From Ditylenchus dipsaci (Eukaryota > Nematoda > Chromadorea > Rhabditida > Anguinidae), in NCBI GenBank assembly GCA_004194705.1, contig SADC01001315.1:248001-312000 (forward strand): a stretch of DNA of 64,000 bases, in the 5' to 3' direction. Under the pieces are notes generated by a model. The model was not told the DNA's origin. It searched no databases and worked only from the letters and a program-made list of their open reading frames with translations. Below are positions 52,801 through 55,192 of the stretch, piece after piece; within the stretch, counting starts at the first letter, position 1; each line of letters starts with the position of its first letter. The position numbers and the translations under genes were made by a program.

Positions 52801-55192
52801 AAAATTGGTCTCGAAAGGTTACTTGAAGGCATTTTAAAACCTAAATACAAAGATAAGTCCAAAATGGTAAGCGATGGTAAGCCAACTCACCGGTTTAACC
52901 ACATTCCAAGTTGTCCCTTTGCGCATATCAATAACAAACACGAAACCGTTCTCTTTGACATCATCACTGAAAAATCAAGGCACTCAGGTGAAATTTCATT
53001 TAAAAATATTTGTACTTTTTTAAAACCCCAAATCTTTTTCTATTCTTGAAGTTTCACGTCAAGATTTTTTTGTACTGGATAAAATAACCCTTTCCTTCAA
53101 AAACACTGATTAAAGTGGGTACGCGACAATTCACGCCCGGGGGCAATTCACGCCCCTAGATAATTCACATTAAGTTACTTTATTCATTTACTTTTCTATT
53201 TATCAAACCGTCTAAATCACCCAGAATTGGGCAATAAGGGTAGCTACACACCTTAAAGGGTTTAGTTATTCAGTTAACTCTGACTCGCACCCTCACTCTC
53301 ATCCAATAGGAAAAAACTGCTTCTCAGTTTCACTTTCACTTTCAATGAAGATTTCGCAGGAACTTCAATTTTTTAGTCTGAACCAACAAAACCCAGTGGT
53401 CGTCCACGTGGAGCAAAAGTTTTTTACGTTTTTCATGTTAAAATAGTGCGCAGGTTCGATTCCACGTAGTGGCATGCTATTTTTTACCCCTAGAACTGGT
53501 CAAACAAGTCACAGTAAATAGTATGTTCCTACTTGGGATCGAACCTGCGAACCTGTAAAAATAGTCCCTAAAAAAGTCCCATTAATCCCAAAAAGAGACT
53601 ATGGGACCAAAATGGGACATAGTCCCTTTTTAGGACCGTAGTCCCGTTATGAAATACAATATTTTTATGGTCAAAAAAGTGTTATTTGAGCTTTTTAGGG
53701 CTTTGTATGTGTGTTGAAACATTTTTCTTTATTACCTCTATATAGTATTTGGCATGTCTGAGTGAGTGGGTCGCCACTTTTGTATTCAAACCCAATTTTT
53801 GGCCAACTTTTATAAACTTATGCTGGCTATCTTTTCGGAACCCAATTTTTCAACTTGTAAGCTTTCTTTTAAAGAGAGGGGAAAGCTGTTAAGGAGATAG
53901 TCTCGACACGAAAGGGTTACTCCTAGTTTTTTTTTGTTTCTTAAATGTGGTTTTAGAGCCATATTCTGACCATAACTCGGTGTTGAGATCTCAGACAAAC
54001 TTGTGCAGAATTAAAAGTTGAATTAGCATCATCGATATCAGAATCTCTAAAGCGTAATTTTACCACTGTCAAACCATCTTCAGCATGCTAGAATTAATAC
54101 AGGAAAATGATTTTGAAACCCGAAAACGTAAAAAAAAATTAATCCAAGTGGACGACCACTTGGATAGCCAATACCGAGGATGCTGGTTCAAATCCACCTG
54201 GGTGCATACCTTATTTTTTATCATAATTTTGAGTGCTTACGTGGCGTAGAGGTCCATATGCTCATAATTCAAATTAACCGTTTTTAGAACACAATTTTGG
54301 ATTGAATCGTTTGGGGTTTTAGGTTTTTACCCCGAAACAAAACCGAACCGAAGAAGATGTAGCTTAAAAACCAGATCTTTATCAAAACAACTACTTAGCA
54401 AAAAAAACTTAGCAAAACGACCATTTAGCAAATTGGCGCTTAAATTGTGAATTCTTAACAAAATCACGCTTAAATTTTTTTTCTTAGCAAAACGACCACT
54501 TAGCAAATCGCCGCTTAAATTTCGGGGTACAGCCCTAAAAAGCTCAAATAACACTTTTTTTACCATAAAAATATTGTATTTTGATTTTTTTGGTATATAA
54601 TGTCGAGAACATAGGGACCACATTTTCGAAAAAGATTGACGGCATATCGTCTGGCGTTAGCATGTTTTGGCCGGTCGTCCTAATTTTTTCTCCTTTGAAC
54701 TGGCCGTCCACCCCACACATCCACTCTGTTTTTTTCTTCTGTACTGGCCATTCTTGTGTACTGGCAACAGAAAGGAGTTTCTCTTGTGTACTGGCCATCC
54801 GCCGTCCCGTCATATTTTAATGTTTTTCGGCAGGTCTTTAGCCGGCCGTCATGTTTTTCCCTTGCAAACCAGTCGTTTAAGACGGCATCGTCTGGCCAGG
54901 ACGGGATGAGAAAACCAAATTCTTGGTATAAAAAGTGTCGTTTTCGGTCATTTCTTTCTAGTTTATTTGCAACTGATCAGTCAACTTACGATGTGACCTC
55001 GTATAAATACAACAATAAATTGCGCAGATGATCAGGATTAATTTGAGCTGAGTTTTCTTTGGCAGGCACAAAAACTATAGGGCGATTGTCACGATCTCGG
55101 GCACCAGGGAGCAAGGCCACTCTATCTCTGAGTACATGAATTATATCTTCGGCTCTTGCCCCTCTTGCCACCGAATTTTCGGGAGGTGGCAT
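1665..55192 (-). CDS. TRIO: Trio/Kalirin/UNC-73-type dual Rho guanine-nucleotide exchange factor, 3' part beyond the window
   Basis: This family activates Rac/RhoG (first DH-PH) and Rho (second DH-PH) at membranes and guides axon growth and cell migration. Exons read by splice sites, phase and family similarity: 54990-55192, 52891-52966, 52550-52762, 52308-52496, 50769-50899, 50635-50743, 50465-50587, 46624-46814, 46436-46576, 44742-44948, 44512-44692, 43690-43844, 43538-43639, 43366-43489, 42921-43036, 42590-42729, 40433-40559, 40186-40377, 39541-39738, 38846-38998, 38573-38791, 36930-37067, 36753-36881, 36281-36376, 36119-36216, 34907-35083, 34688-34853, 34491-34631, 33844-33921, 33616-33792, 33376-33566, 31713-32196, 26387-26521, 22056-22166, 21856-22006, 15198-15654, 14887-14969, 13045-13172, 7835-8012, 7303-7542, 5346-5533, 4858-5026, 1806-1875, 1665-1751. 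Nearly all junction phases agree. Exceptions are four apparent 1-base deletions, a phase mismatch at 42590/40559, and a phase gap between 21856 and 15654 that implies at least one more exon. Confidence 0.96.
2048..2674. mobile_element. hAT-like MITE with TATTAATA/ACCGGT palindromes
   Basis: 8-bp TSDs GTATTTCT (2040-2047 and 2675-2682). Ends TAGGGTTGG and CCAACCCTA. The left arm holds GGTATTAATACC; the right arm holds AATACCGGTATT. Interior bases near 2160-2230 and 2270-2350 form a second inverted pair. Non-coding. Confidence 0.92.
3059..4111 (+). mobile_element. Pogo-like element with CCGTATT-CTCTAATAG ends, source type of the Family B MITEs
   Basis: Flanked by TA. Both ends carry tandem CTCTAATAGACGGGTC units (3061-3185 and 4015-4105), and the right end is TAGAGAGAATACGG. 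It carries the decayed transposase-type frame at 3406-3908, so it links the many short CCGTATTT-ended MITEs in this window to the pogo/Tigger group. Confidence 0.82.
3406..3908 (+). pseudogene. Decayed pogo/Jerky-type protein with helix-turn-helix (psq-like) domain
   Basis: Begins MSEEECTRTDGESNVDG. After RKRKAHSIGKKLEAVAYS a frame change leads to KRSVAKKFDV and then, past a TAG, to RIQEWVKQE. The pattern K-L-E-A-V ... A-K-K-F-x-V ... S-R-I-x-E-W is the DNA-binding HTH of pogo/Tigger/Jerky proteins. The C-terminal end is acidic (EEEEKDMNNSDVFIEC) and stops at 3908. No DDE catalytic region remains. Confidence 0.75.
4221..4323. repeat. Family A hairpin, copy 2
   Basis: GTCTAAGGTAAGTG ... TACCTTAGAC arms around CAAGCCCCC/GGGGGCTTG. 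Both strands present a splice-donor-like AAGGTAAGT or AAGGTATGT at the arm base. Confidence 0.85.
4858..5026 (-). CDS. TRIO: Trio exon 42: first helix block of the second DH domain, with two frameshifts
   Basis: Three consecutive frames carry YVLKELV, ETERVYVQDLTSVVEGYI and KDKIIFANIAQILDFHK, which together match the human [20 protein letters not shown] and KDKIVFGNIHQIYDWH. One base appears to be missing near 5003-5009 and one near 4908-4913 (a short A run). The exon is 169 bases where phase demands 171. Acceptor gttcag and donor AC|GTTAGT are in place, and the following exon continues in frame. Confidence 0.88.
5067..5321. mobile_element. hAT-like MITE with CAGTGTTTCC ends
   Basis: Terminal inverted repeats CAGTGTTTCCAAAA and TTTTGGAAACACTG, with inner ATAGTTA pairing. 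Flanks CTGTCTTC and TTGCCTTC are an imperfect 8-bp TSD (6 of 8). Lies in the Trio intron between exons 41 and 42. Confidence 0.75.
5346..5533 (-). CDS. TRIO: Trio exon 41: end of the linker and first residues of DH2
   Basis: Starts MNDSGTCPNPAIGDLASA after a tttacag acceptor and ends AEDGAKVKRE at AGGGA|GTGAGT (phase 2). Joined to the next exon it gives VKREYVLKELV, matching the KRRHYVLQELV opening of the human second GEF. This fixes the exon's identity and strand. Confidence 0.85.
5534..7302. other. Trio intron without recognised elements
   Basis: AT-rich, no exon or TSD-bounded element seen. A short G run at 5960-5969 is the only low-complexity tract. Confidence 0.5.
7303..7542 (-). CDS. 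TRIO: Trio exon 40: Ser/Pro/Thr-rich linker exon
   Basis: 80 codons, phase 0 at both ends, starting VTPTVLSQASTSAPPLAP and containing two poly-Ser runs and DLDLPPPMSQLNFPAMPP. Acceptor taaatgtag, donor AACG|GTAAAT. It matches in character the Ser-rich linker before GEF2 in vertebrate Trio, but not in sequence. Confidence 0.75.
7835..8012 (-). CDS. TRIO: Trio exon 39: Asn/Ser/Gln/Ala-rich linker exon
   Basis: Reads SRFFNSGNNSSSNQQAKP, then a Ser/Asn/His/Gln-rich stretch ending LETQQQT before donor ACT|GTAAGT. The acceptor is atttgcag. The first T completes the AG left by exon 38. Disordered linker, no domain. Confidence 0.7.
8013..10300. other. Trio intron, first part
   Basis: Mostly unique AT-rich sequence with somewhat G+C-richer islands at about 8720-8990 and 9540-9860. 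No exon pair with consistent phase found. A short Tc1-like terminus (ACAGGGTGACCCAA) at about 8319 lacks a partner. Confidence 0.5.
10301..10860. repeat. Family A repeat, copy 3, with near-perfect hairpin at 10646-10751
   Basis: The most complete copy. A CTCGGTCCCCCAAGGC block and an ACTGGGGCCTACCGCG block lead to the 106-base hairpin GTCTAAGGTATGTG ... CACTTACCTTAGAC with CGCCCC/GGGGCG at its tip. The tail matches the one at 110-190. Confidence 0.88.
10861..13044. other. Trio intron, second part
   Basis: G+C-richer purine-rich island at about 11800-12260, otherwise AT-rich. The motif AAAGTTCGTTCCCTCCTAGGG at 12725-12745 recurs near 17533, 20515 and 24480 and marks a dispersed pogo-like family. 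No exon supported. Confidence 0.5.
13045..13172 (-). CDS. TRIO: Trio exon 38: basic/Ser linker exon, possible alternative start
   Basis: Reads SFKMNGNRPKSSSCCLIP and then LSNAIQARRRVSQEGPQ, with acceptor tttatctag and donor TTTAG|GTAAGC, both strong. Phase 0 in and phase 2 out join exon 37 and exon 39. The ATG lies 9 bases after the acceptor, so the same acceptor could also serve a trans-spliced or isoform-specific start. No domain is recognised. Confidence 0.65.
13709..13794. mobile_element. Pogo/Tc1-like MITE, 86 bp
   Basis: Flanked by TA. Inverted ends CAGTCAAACTTCGATATAAC, with GTACACC inside. Almost entirely palindromic. Confidence 0.9.
14400..14640. mobile_element. Family B (pogo-like) MITE
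   Basis: Ends CCGTATTTCCTCTAATAA and TTTATTAGAGGAAATACGG; TA on the left, CA on the right. Shares the inner motif GGGAGTTAAGAAAA with copies at 37900 and 56230. Confidence 0.85.
14887..14969 (-). CDS. TRIO: Trio exon 37: short Ser/Pro-rich linker exon
   Basis: Entered at ttacag|AG, which completes the G left by exon 36, then reads MSPSMEASSPSLPQPSSS and ends in KRTSLRS before a GTTTTT donor. The 83-base length matches the phases on both sides. The donor is weak because of its T tract. Confidence 0.6.
15198..15654 (-). CDS. TRIO: Trio exon 36: Ser/Thr/Pro/Lys-rich linker between SH3 and DH2
   Basis: A 457-base open exon entered at actaatcag|GCT and left at GAGG|GTTGTG (phase 1). It begins ANMPMYHRMLRAKTIDTS and is rich in Ser, Gly, Ala, Pro and Lys, with two KKYSV motifs and KKQKWSFAFKKRWFSS. 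This resembles the disordered, phosphorylatable region after the SH3 domain in Trio. The base composition is clearly richer in G+C than the flanking introns. The plus-strand frame over the same bases (15221-15550) is its shadow. Confidence 0.75.
16897..17147. mobile_element. Family B (pogo-like) MITE
   Basis: TA on both sides. Ends CCGTATTCTCTCTAATAG and CTATTAGAGAGAATACGG; inside, CTCTAATAAACCGACACC repeats near the left end. Confidence 0.88.
17499..17725. mobile_element. Pogo-like MITE with CAGTCAAAACTC end and CCTAGGGTCCGACA motif
   Basis: Left end CAGTCAAAACTCTATTTGAC, right end CCAACTTTGACTG followed by TA. The left flank is not TA, so that side has mutated. It shares its subterminal motif with the elements near 12725, 20515 and 24480. 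Confidence 0.65.
18560..18990. repeat. Fold-back repeat
   Basis: Outer arms AAAAGCTCGAAAATG / GGCATTTTCGAGCTTTTTGGC with AAAAGATC...TTCTGCCACC; inner arms CAGTATCGTGTAG / CTACACGATACTG and AATCTCAGCTTTC / GAAAGCTGAGAT. About 430 bp in total. Confidence 0.75.
20107..20216. repeat. Dispersed repeat, copy 1 of a 110-bp unit
   Basis: TATTGGTGGTACATTTTG ... TCGACCGTCGACTCGACCGG ... GGTTCAACCATT; the second copy is at 21438-21547 in the same orientation, clearly similar but diverged. Confidence 0.8.
20734..20798 (-). CDS. Candidate Trio micro-exon: Ala/Thr-rich segment
   Basis: Between the SH3 exon (exit phase 1) and exon 36 (entry phase 0), at least one exon of length 3n+2 is required. This 65-base stretch has an acceptor catag|CT, an open frame of Ala/Thr followed by NTPFSLSDPQ, and a CAG|GC donor that would be another GC-AG intron. 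Length and both phases fit. The sequence is also a plain GCT/GCA trinucleotide tract with arms that pair, so it may be only a repeat. Weak call. Confidence 0.25.
21438..21547. repeat. Dispersed repeat, copy 2 of a 110-bp unit
   Basis: Same unit as 20107-20216, about 1.3 kb away, with scattered substitutions. It ends near a Family B-like segment (ACTACGAGCTCTGCTGATTC at about 21712). Confidence 0.8.
21601..21659. repeat. 59-bp direct repeat, left copy
   Basis: Identical to 22247-22305 (AAATACCACCTCGCCCC ... AACCCGAAGTAG). The two copies bracket both SH3 exons. A partial inverted match (GGGTTTCTGAACGAGCCAT) lies near 22350. Confidence 0.9.
21856..22166 (-). CDS. TRIO: Trio exons 34-35: SH3 domain
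   Basis: Exon 34 (22056-22166) reads EHYLIAEDFNADSGGASG and LSVRAGQRVE. Exon 35 (21856-22006) continues ILDRFALAENQEFVAVAV and GYVPSKILLAVDP. This matches the Trio SH3 plan: VIHDFTA, ELTIRRGQTVEVLE, then CLVRT and EGLVPCGSL. The ALYDY-like first strand, the RAGQ-x-VE turn and the G-Y-V-P end are all present. Donors are GAG|GTGGGT and CCAG|GTAGGC. The exit phase is 1. A 59-bp direct repeat lies on both sides of the exon pair. Confidence 0.92.
22247..22305. repeat. 59-bp direct repeat, right copy
   Basis: No base differs from the left copy at 21601-21659, suggesting a recent event. Confidence 0.9.
23242..23764 (+). CDS. FLYWCH/WRKY-GCM1-like zinc-finger protein inside the MULE
   Basis: Two exons, 23242-23377 and 23463-23764 (donor TCTGTG|GTAAGC, acceptor cttttaag), code 145 residues. 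The N-terminus is acidic: MESDSDNDVNVFGDSSEE. The second exon has YRCQKTKCQKRVWTNIAA and then AEHNH: a C-x4-C ... H-x-H finger with the R-x-W-T core, as in the DNA-binding domains that precede MULE transposases in animals. The frame stops after LVYSLRHSR. Another frame continues EICMYVLNEKYPWNIFSC to about 23863, so the original protein may have been longer. No DDE transposase domain is visible. Confidence 0.65.
24291..24523. mobile_element. Pogo-like MITE nested in the MULE
   Basis: TA on both sides. Ends CAGTGGACTATTGATTTAAA and TTAAATCGAGAGTCAACTG. Carries the CAGACCCTAGGAGAGAACG motif shared with 12725, 17533 and 20515. Confidence 0.82.
24992..25303. repeat. Long hairpin inside the hAT element
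   Basis: Arms of about 130 bp (24992-25118 and 25172-25303): ATCAAAGAGATGAATTTTT pairs with AAAAATTCATCTCTTTGAT, and GATGAGATGTCATTTGCTGA with its complement. Few mismatches. This lies outside the nested MULE, in the hAT body. Confidence 0.88.
26387..26521 (-). CDS. TRIO: Trio exon 33 (probable): basic Ser/Arg-rich linker, possible alternative first exon
   Basis: Open frame SMLGYSKSFRGSIRSKTE, ending DQHSRRRKSK, with donor AAG|GTAGTT. Its exit phase 0 joins the SH3 exon at 22166, and an entry at 26521 (gcaag|AGC) joins exon 32 in phase 0. An ATG at 26518 with an in-frame TAA upstream also makes it a candidate initiating exon for an isoform carrying SH3 and GEF2 only, as known for Trio and UNC-73. 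Coding composition stands out from the surrounding repeats. No family match beyond context. Confidence 0.55.
26522..27611. other. Trio intron, mostly unique
   Basis: Contains a C run at 27131-27139 and a small hairpin at about 27464-27508 (CATAATTAAAAACAATTT and complement). No exon supported. Confidence 0.5.
27612..28200. repeat. Fold-back element with arms of about 180-200 bp
   Basis: Outer ends TTGTGCTGTTTAGGGCCGA and TCGGCCCTGAACAGCACA; inner pairing AAACTGTTTCTGGTCT / AGACCAGAAACAGTTT and AGATGGTTTTTGTGGT / its complement. No TSD identified. Confidence 0.82.
28310..29005. repeat. Fold-back element enclosing Family A copy 4
   Basis: Arms 28310-28440 and 28870-29005 pair (CTTCTCCCGGAATCACGTTT / AAACGTGATTCCGGGAGAAG; AACGATAGAAAACATG and its complement). 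Between them lie a Family A hairpin (28541-28636) and the GTGGGCCCTGTGTGATTAG segment also found near 4425. Confidence 0.85.
29551..29914. mobile_element. Harbinger-like MITE
   Basis: 3-bp TSD TTA on both sides (29548-29550 and 29915-29917). Ends TGGCTTGTTCACGTTGTTAG and its complement. Subterminal regions repeat TTAGAGTTCG/CGAACTCTAA and CTAACTCTTACT. A TTA TSD is the PIF/Harbinger signature. Confidence 0.85.
29918..31712. other. Trio intron, mostly unique
   Basis: Includes a G+C-richer island at about 30230-30540. No exon supported and no TSD-bounded element found. Confidence 0.45.
31713..32196 (-). CDS. TRIO: Trio exon 32 (probable): Ser/Gln-rich and polybasic linker between PH1 and SH3
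   Basis: An open frame of about 160 codons with donor AGG|GTGAGT. It holds SSQHSSQSFNLLAQSPPQ, then RRLSQRRRSRRRRPAHES and a C-terminal acidic/Ser stretch ending EEYWHRR. It fits the low-complexity linker after PH1 in this family, and its phase-0 exit joins exon 33 and the SH3 exon. The acceptor at 32196 (caacag|C) is my best guess. It could instead be the first exon of a shorter isoform, as there is an in-frame ATG (NMDTDPM) inside. Position in the gene is well supported; the 5' end is not. Confidence 0.7.
32757..32860. repeat. Hairpin repeat in a Trio intron
   Basis: Arms CCATACTAACGCCTTCTGAA...GCAATTCGAAAAAATTT and their complement, about 50 bases each, with a 4-6 base loop. Confidence 0.8.
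33376..33792 (-). CDS. TRIO: Trio exons 30-31: first pleckstrin-homology (PH1) domain
   Basis: Exon 30 (33616-33792) reads VGDFIMQDSFVVYEPKRY and then DLQVFLFESNIVFTKKEE, matching the PH1 strands QVWDPKT and HLFLFEMSLVFSKE. Exon 31 (33376-33566) reads LHVVEHVEGDNTKFGLRKG, then the C-terminal helix with MRWVKTLRDLKMDMKK; the human counterpart has TEHVEGDPCKFALWVGR. The exon 31 donor is uncertain: sites at 33376, 33378 and 33380 differ in phase, and 33376 was chosen because it joins the next exon in frame. Confidence 0.93.
33844..35083 (-). CDS. TRIO: Trio exons 26-29: first Dbl-homology (DH1) RhoGEF domain
   Basis: Exon 26 (34907-35083) carries the first conserved block, MRELLTSEKDYIDHLRTC, then NKEVEIFGNIEQLYDFH. 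Exon 27 (34688-34853) has FLKELMSYEKNPEDVGYCF. Exon 28 (34491-34631) has MVIKPVQRITRYRLMLEQL, the DH CR3 helix that contacts the GTPase. Exon 29 (33844-33921) has VNIPKLANDRMHL, matching the human SVPKRANDAMHL helix. Block order and spacing are those of the Rac/RhoG-specific Trio GEF1. All phases agree. A 377-bp hAT-like element interrupts the intron between exons 28 and 29. Confidence 0.97.
34045..34421. mobile_element. hAT-like MITE with GGTCAATTGACC-type palindromes
   Basis: 8-bp TSDs GGTAAAAC (34037-34044 and 34422-34429). The right end is TTGTACAACCCTA; the left end TTGGGTTTGACAATG has diverged from TAGGGTTG. Both halves are filled with GGTCAATTG and TTGACC units, including TTGACCGGTCAA near the right end. 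Lies between the DH1 exons 28 and 29. Confidence 0.9.
35380..35550. mobile_element. MITE with about 66-bp inverted repeats
   Basis: AGAACCTTTGGGGCCC...CATTTTAAGTCTAATCTATGC pairs with the other end over about 66 bases with one mismatch. No clear TSD, so the superfamily is open. Confidence 0.85.
35709..35865. mobile_element. Family B (pogo-like) MITE
   Basis: TA on both sides. Ends CCGTATTACCTCTAATAAAC and CCTATTAGAGGAAATACGG. A second, partial right end (TTATTAGAGGAAATATGG) follows at about 35946. Confidence 0.88.
36119..37067 (-). CDS. TRIO: Trio exons 22-25: last spectrin repeat and linker into DH1, with a second GC-AG intron
   Basis: Exon 22 (36930-37067) begins LGQWIEAECENCVSMI. Exon 23 (36753-36881) contains KRFLKNRLNDFHNADIEQ. 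Exon 24 (36281-36376) is AVQSVPSRFTHLLNLGRQYE, aligning without gap to the human spectrin helix that precedes DH1. Exon 25 (36119-36216) is acidic and ends in KKM. Exon 23 ends CAG|GCAAGT: a GC donor, required because DIEQ must join AVQSV in phase 0. A fold-back repeat (about 36417-36702) sits inside that GC-AG intron. Confidence 0.92.
36417..36702. repeat. Fold-back repeat inside the GC-AG intron after Trio exon 23
   Basis: GTGTTCAGCATGGTCGATT pairs with ATCGACCATGCTGAACAT, and AAAATTCCGCGCAA with TGCGGAATTTTC. Arms are about 85 bases. Confidence 0.75.
37525..37885. mobile_element. Family B-like element with arms of about 140 bp, abutting another Family B end
   Basis: Left end CCATATATTCTCTATTAATCC; right end GGATTAATAGAGAATA directly followed by CCGTATTTCCTCTAATAAG. 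Arms share AAATCGACAAAAAG, GTATTCAATTTACATGATC and CATATACTGAAAATGA. Two elements share or overlap one target here. Confidence 0.78.
37886..38572. other. Trio intron with a second Family B copy
   Basis: The copy starting near 37885 continues through GGTAGAGCTCGTGGGAGTTA (about 38000) and has no clear right end. A right half of a CAGTCAAACTTC-type end (GAAGTTTGACTG) lies at about 38151-38163. Confidence 0.6.
38573..40559 (-). CDS. TRIO: Trio exons 17-21: spectrin repeats
   Basis: Exon 17 (40433-40559) contains LEDRQTRAEEAVTNSANQL. Exon 18 (40186-40377) contains EAIQQRHYRLLQMNYIPN. Exon 19 (39541-39738) contains VKNRWFQLVGLTEIRTKLL, like the human HWQQLMLKMEDRLKLVNAS segment. Exon 20 is 38846-38998. 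Exon 21 (38573-38791) contains RILELWHQRKARIEQCQH, close to the human HYWTMRKRRLDQCQQ repeat start. Exons 18-21 are 192, 198, 153 and 219 bases, all phase 0. The start of exon 17 next to an AAAA run is uncertain by one base. Confidence 0.92.
40042..40079. repeat. Perfect 17-base hairpin
   Basis: TTCACAAGCCAATCGAG, loop CTAA, and the complement. It follows a run of 13 G (40015-40027) and a fragment GTGGCGTACGCAGGAATTTC (about 39932-39951) that recurs inverted near 48430-48490. Confidence 0.85.
40560..42589. other. Trio intron between exons 17 and 16
   Basis: AT-rich. A plus-strand open frame of 116 codons at 41833-42183 ends Cys-rich but has no splice or family support. A missing small Trio exon may lie here. 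Confidence 0.4.
42590..43036 (-). CDS. TRIO: Trio exons 15-16: spectrin repeats, exon 16 frameshifted
   Basis: Exon 15 (42921-43036) reads ENRQAAEKDRWSSQRIYL and on. Exon 16 (42590-42729) reads SWSEDLKGLKHSVSNKADVV, then meets TAG in frame 1. The continuation CKECVADAMNQMGEIVQ lies in another frame, so one base seems to be missing near 42640. The donor CAA|GTAAGT is strong. The next exon begins in a phase that does not fit, so a small unrecognised exon or a further indel lies between 42590 and 40559. Confidence 0.75.
43083..43325. mobile_element. Degenerate Family B MITE
   Basis: Left end CCATAATTCCTCCAATATGG, inner TTTTAGATTTTGGTTAAACAC shared with other copies, and a corrupted right end (GGTGGCTGCTAGACGAC). 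Confidence 0.55.
43366..44948 (-). CDS. TRIO: Trio exons 10-14: spectrin repeats, with a GC-AG intron after exon 11
   Basis: Exon 10 (44742-44948) ends near RNLHSIWKSRRESIH. Exon 11 (44512-44692) starts VIDWLEQHGEPFLRR, very like human Trio DWIENHGEAFL. Exon 12 (43690-43844) contains LRRKIDSFRKKVDMRTNLL. Exon 13 is 43538-43639 and exon 14 is 43366-43489. Exon 11 ends GCAG|GCAAGT, a GC donor; joining this G to the next exon's GT gives Gly and keeps frame, and no GT site nearby does. The other introns are canonical, 48 to about 670 bases. Confidence 0.93.
45844..45944. mobile_element. Pogo/Tc1-like MITE, 101 bp
   Basis: TA on both sides. Ends CAGTCCATTCTCGATTTAG and CTAAATCGAGAGGGGACTG, with a second TCGATTCAGTGTA unit inside. 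Its right TA overlaps the left TSD of the next element by one base. Confidence 0.88.
45954..46279. mobile_element. MITE with poly-G/C termini
   Basis: 8-bp TSDs ACTTAAAG (45946-45953 and 46280-46287). Ends are a G run then GGACTTTATATACGAATCG, and its complement (GCGATGCGTATATAAAGTCC). The interior shares a segment of about 150 bp (TTGCAATCGATTACTCGATG) with 61880-61990. Confidence 0.85.
46436..46814 (-). CDS. TRIO: Trio exons 8-9: spectrin repeats, exon 8 frameshifted
   Basis: Exon 8 (46624-46814) reads KYEISYNHVMDVGRRLHK in one frame and LIYQLENEWQTLRL in another. As written, frame 1 hits TGA at 46725-46727. The exon is 191 bases where the flanking phase-0 junctions demand a multiple of three, so one base is missing between about 46725 and 46760; the four-base A run at 46749-46752 is a likely place. 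Exon 9 (46436-46576) is intact: FLKNYGNWIENVGVDPS and on. Both align with the helices of Trio spectrin repeat 3-4. Confidence 0.88.
46815..47508. other. Trio intron with a GTTTGGAG-type repeat
   Basis: Bases 47085-47165 carry ATTGGGTGGCACACAAATTCC and CCAAACGAG units, an inverted, shorter copy of the tandem block at 50042-50180. Confidence 0.6.
47518..47760. mobile_element. MULE-type MITE
   Basis: 9-bp TSDs AGTATTACC (47509-47517 and 47761-47769). About 85-bp arms, e.g. GACGTTTAGCGGTTGGCGGG and AAACGCCAAGC, with an inner GGCTTAGGC repeat. Confidence 0.9.
48157..49846. mobile_element. TA-flanked element with CCACTGGAATTCC arrays
   Basis: TA on both sides. Ends CACAGGTAATTTAATTCC and TTTAAGTTACCTGTG. 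Both subterminal regions (48170-48300 and 49650-49830) are built from TTCCACTGGAA, CCAGTGG and GGAATTCC units. Interior 1.3 kb non-coding, with a tRNA-like stretch at about 49571-49640. Confidence 0.85.
49571..49640 (+). other. tRNA-like (degenerate) sequence
   Basis: TGGCCGAATGGTAG resembles an A box and GAGTTCCATCCCGTG a B box, but acceptor-stem pairing is not convincing. Related B-box-like words occur near 53452, 54155 and, on the minus strand, 61967. Perhaps SINE relics. Confidence 0.35.
50042..50163. repeat. Tandem repeat of CTCGTTTGGAGAATT units
   Basis: About eight degenerate units of 14-18 bases, followed by TTTGTGTGCCACCC. A shorter inverted relative sits at 47085-47165. Confidence 0.85.
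50465..50899 (-). CDS. TRIO: Trio exons 5-7: spectrin repeats
   Basis: Exon 5 (50769-50899) contains FPHLVQLTKTLARTR. Exon 6 (50635-50743) contains CQWELKKQDLDQCYQMKLF, matching the W-x-x-(R/K)K-x-x-L-x-Q-C-x-Q signature that starts many Trio spectrin repeats. Exon 7 (50465-50587) begins AYQWIRARCNQLSHS. Introns are only 25 and 47 bases as read. The 25-base intron between exons 5 and 6 (50744-50768) is very short, but both phases (AG|A) and the protein alignment require it. Confidence 0.9.
51081..52034. mobile_element. Fold-back element with about 100-bp arms and nested insertions
   Basis: CTTTTTCAAAATATTATTAA ... GTTGTTTTCGATATTTT (51091-51173) is the complement of the stretch ending at about 52022. 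Inside are a second hairpin (51178-51392: CCGGACAAAAGCCCC and complement; ATGTTATATACTAAAAT and complement) and the Family B MITE 51568-51722. Confidence 0.82.
51568..51722. mobile_element. Family B (pogo-like) MITE, nested
   Basis: TA on both sides. Ends CCGTATTTTCTCTATTGATG and ATTAATAGAGAAAATACGG, with an inner CTCTAATAATGAACCCC repeat. Confidence 0.88.
52308..52966 (-). CDS. TRIO: Trio exons 2-4: rest of the SEC14 domain and first spectrin-like segment
   Basis: Exon 2 (52891-52966) codes FVFVIDMRKGTTW. Exon 3 (52550-52762) codes TAVLIIKPDNFWEK and ends in DHEDWLDLR. Exon 4 (52308-52496) opens DIEKLVWRSSEIL and is helical, like the linker into the first spectrin repeat. The IDMR-x-W and IIKPDNFW motifs are hallmarks of the Trio-subfamily SEC14 (CRAL-TRIO) lipid-binding fold. 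All junctions are phase-consistent (25, 71 and 63 codons). The intron between exons 1 and 2 is about 2 kb; the other two are 128 and 53 bases. Confidence 0.95.
52967..54989. other. First Trio intron
   Basis: No exon. Contains AGTCCC/GGGACT-rich blocks (53565-53655), an inverted pair GTGGTCGTCCAC (53395) / GTGGACGACCAC (54149), a duplicated unit CTTAGCAAAACGACCA (54407 and 54482), and repeated TGTACTGGCCAT (about 54740 and 54787). Confidence 0.6.
54990..55192 (-). CDS. TRIO: Trio exon 1: start codon and beginning of the SEC14 domain
   Basis: Reads MPPPENSVARGARAEDII and continues into a segment like the first half of the Trio SEC14 domain. The ATG at 55192 is preceded directly by an in-frame TAA, so no upstream in-frame extension exists in this exon. 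The donor is CATC|GTAAGT, leaving phase 2. The N-terminus before SEC14 is short, about 14 residues. No acceptor AG is seen in the 60 bases before the ATG, so I see no sign of a spliced 5' leader there. Promoter elements were not recognised. Confidence 0.9.

Noticed and set aside
53395..54180. Possible tRNA genes at about 53450, 53520 and 54155
   Set aside because: B-box-like words only (GGTTCGATTCC, GGTTCAAATCC); no complete cloverleaf pairing could be drawn.
54544..54909. Overlapping open frames on both strands near 54.5-54.9 kb
   Set aside because: Repeats such as TGTACTGGCCAT keep several frames open; no conserved protein and no splice signals.
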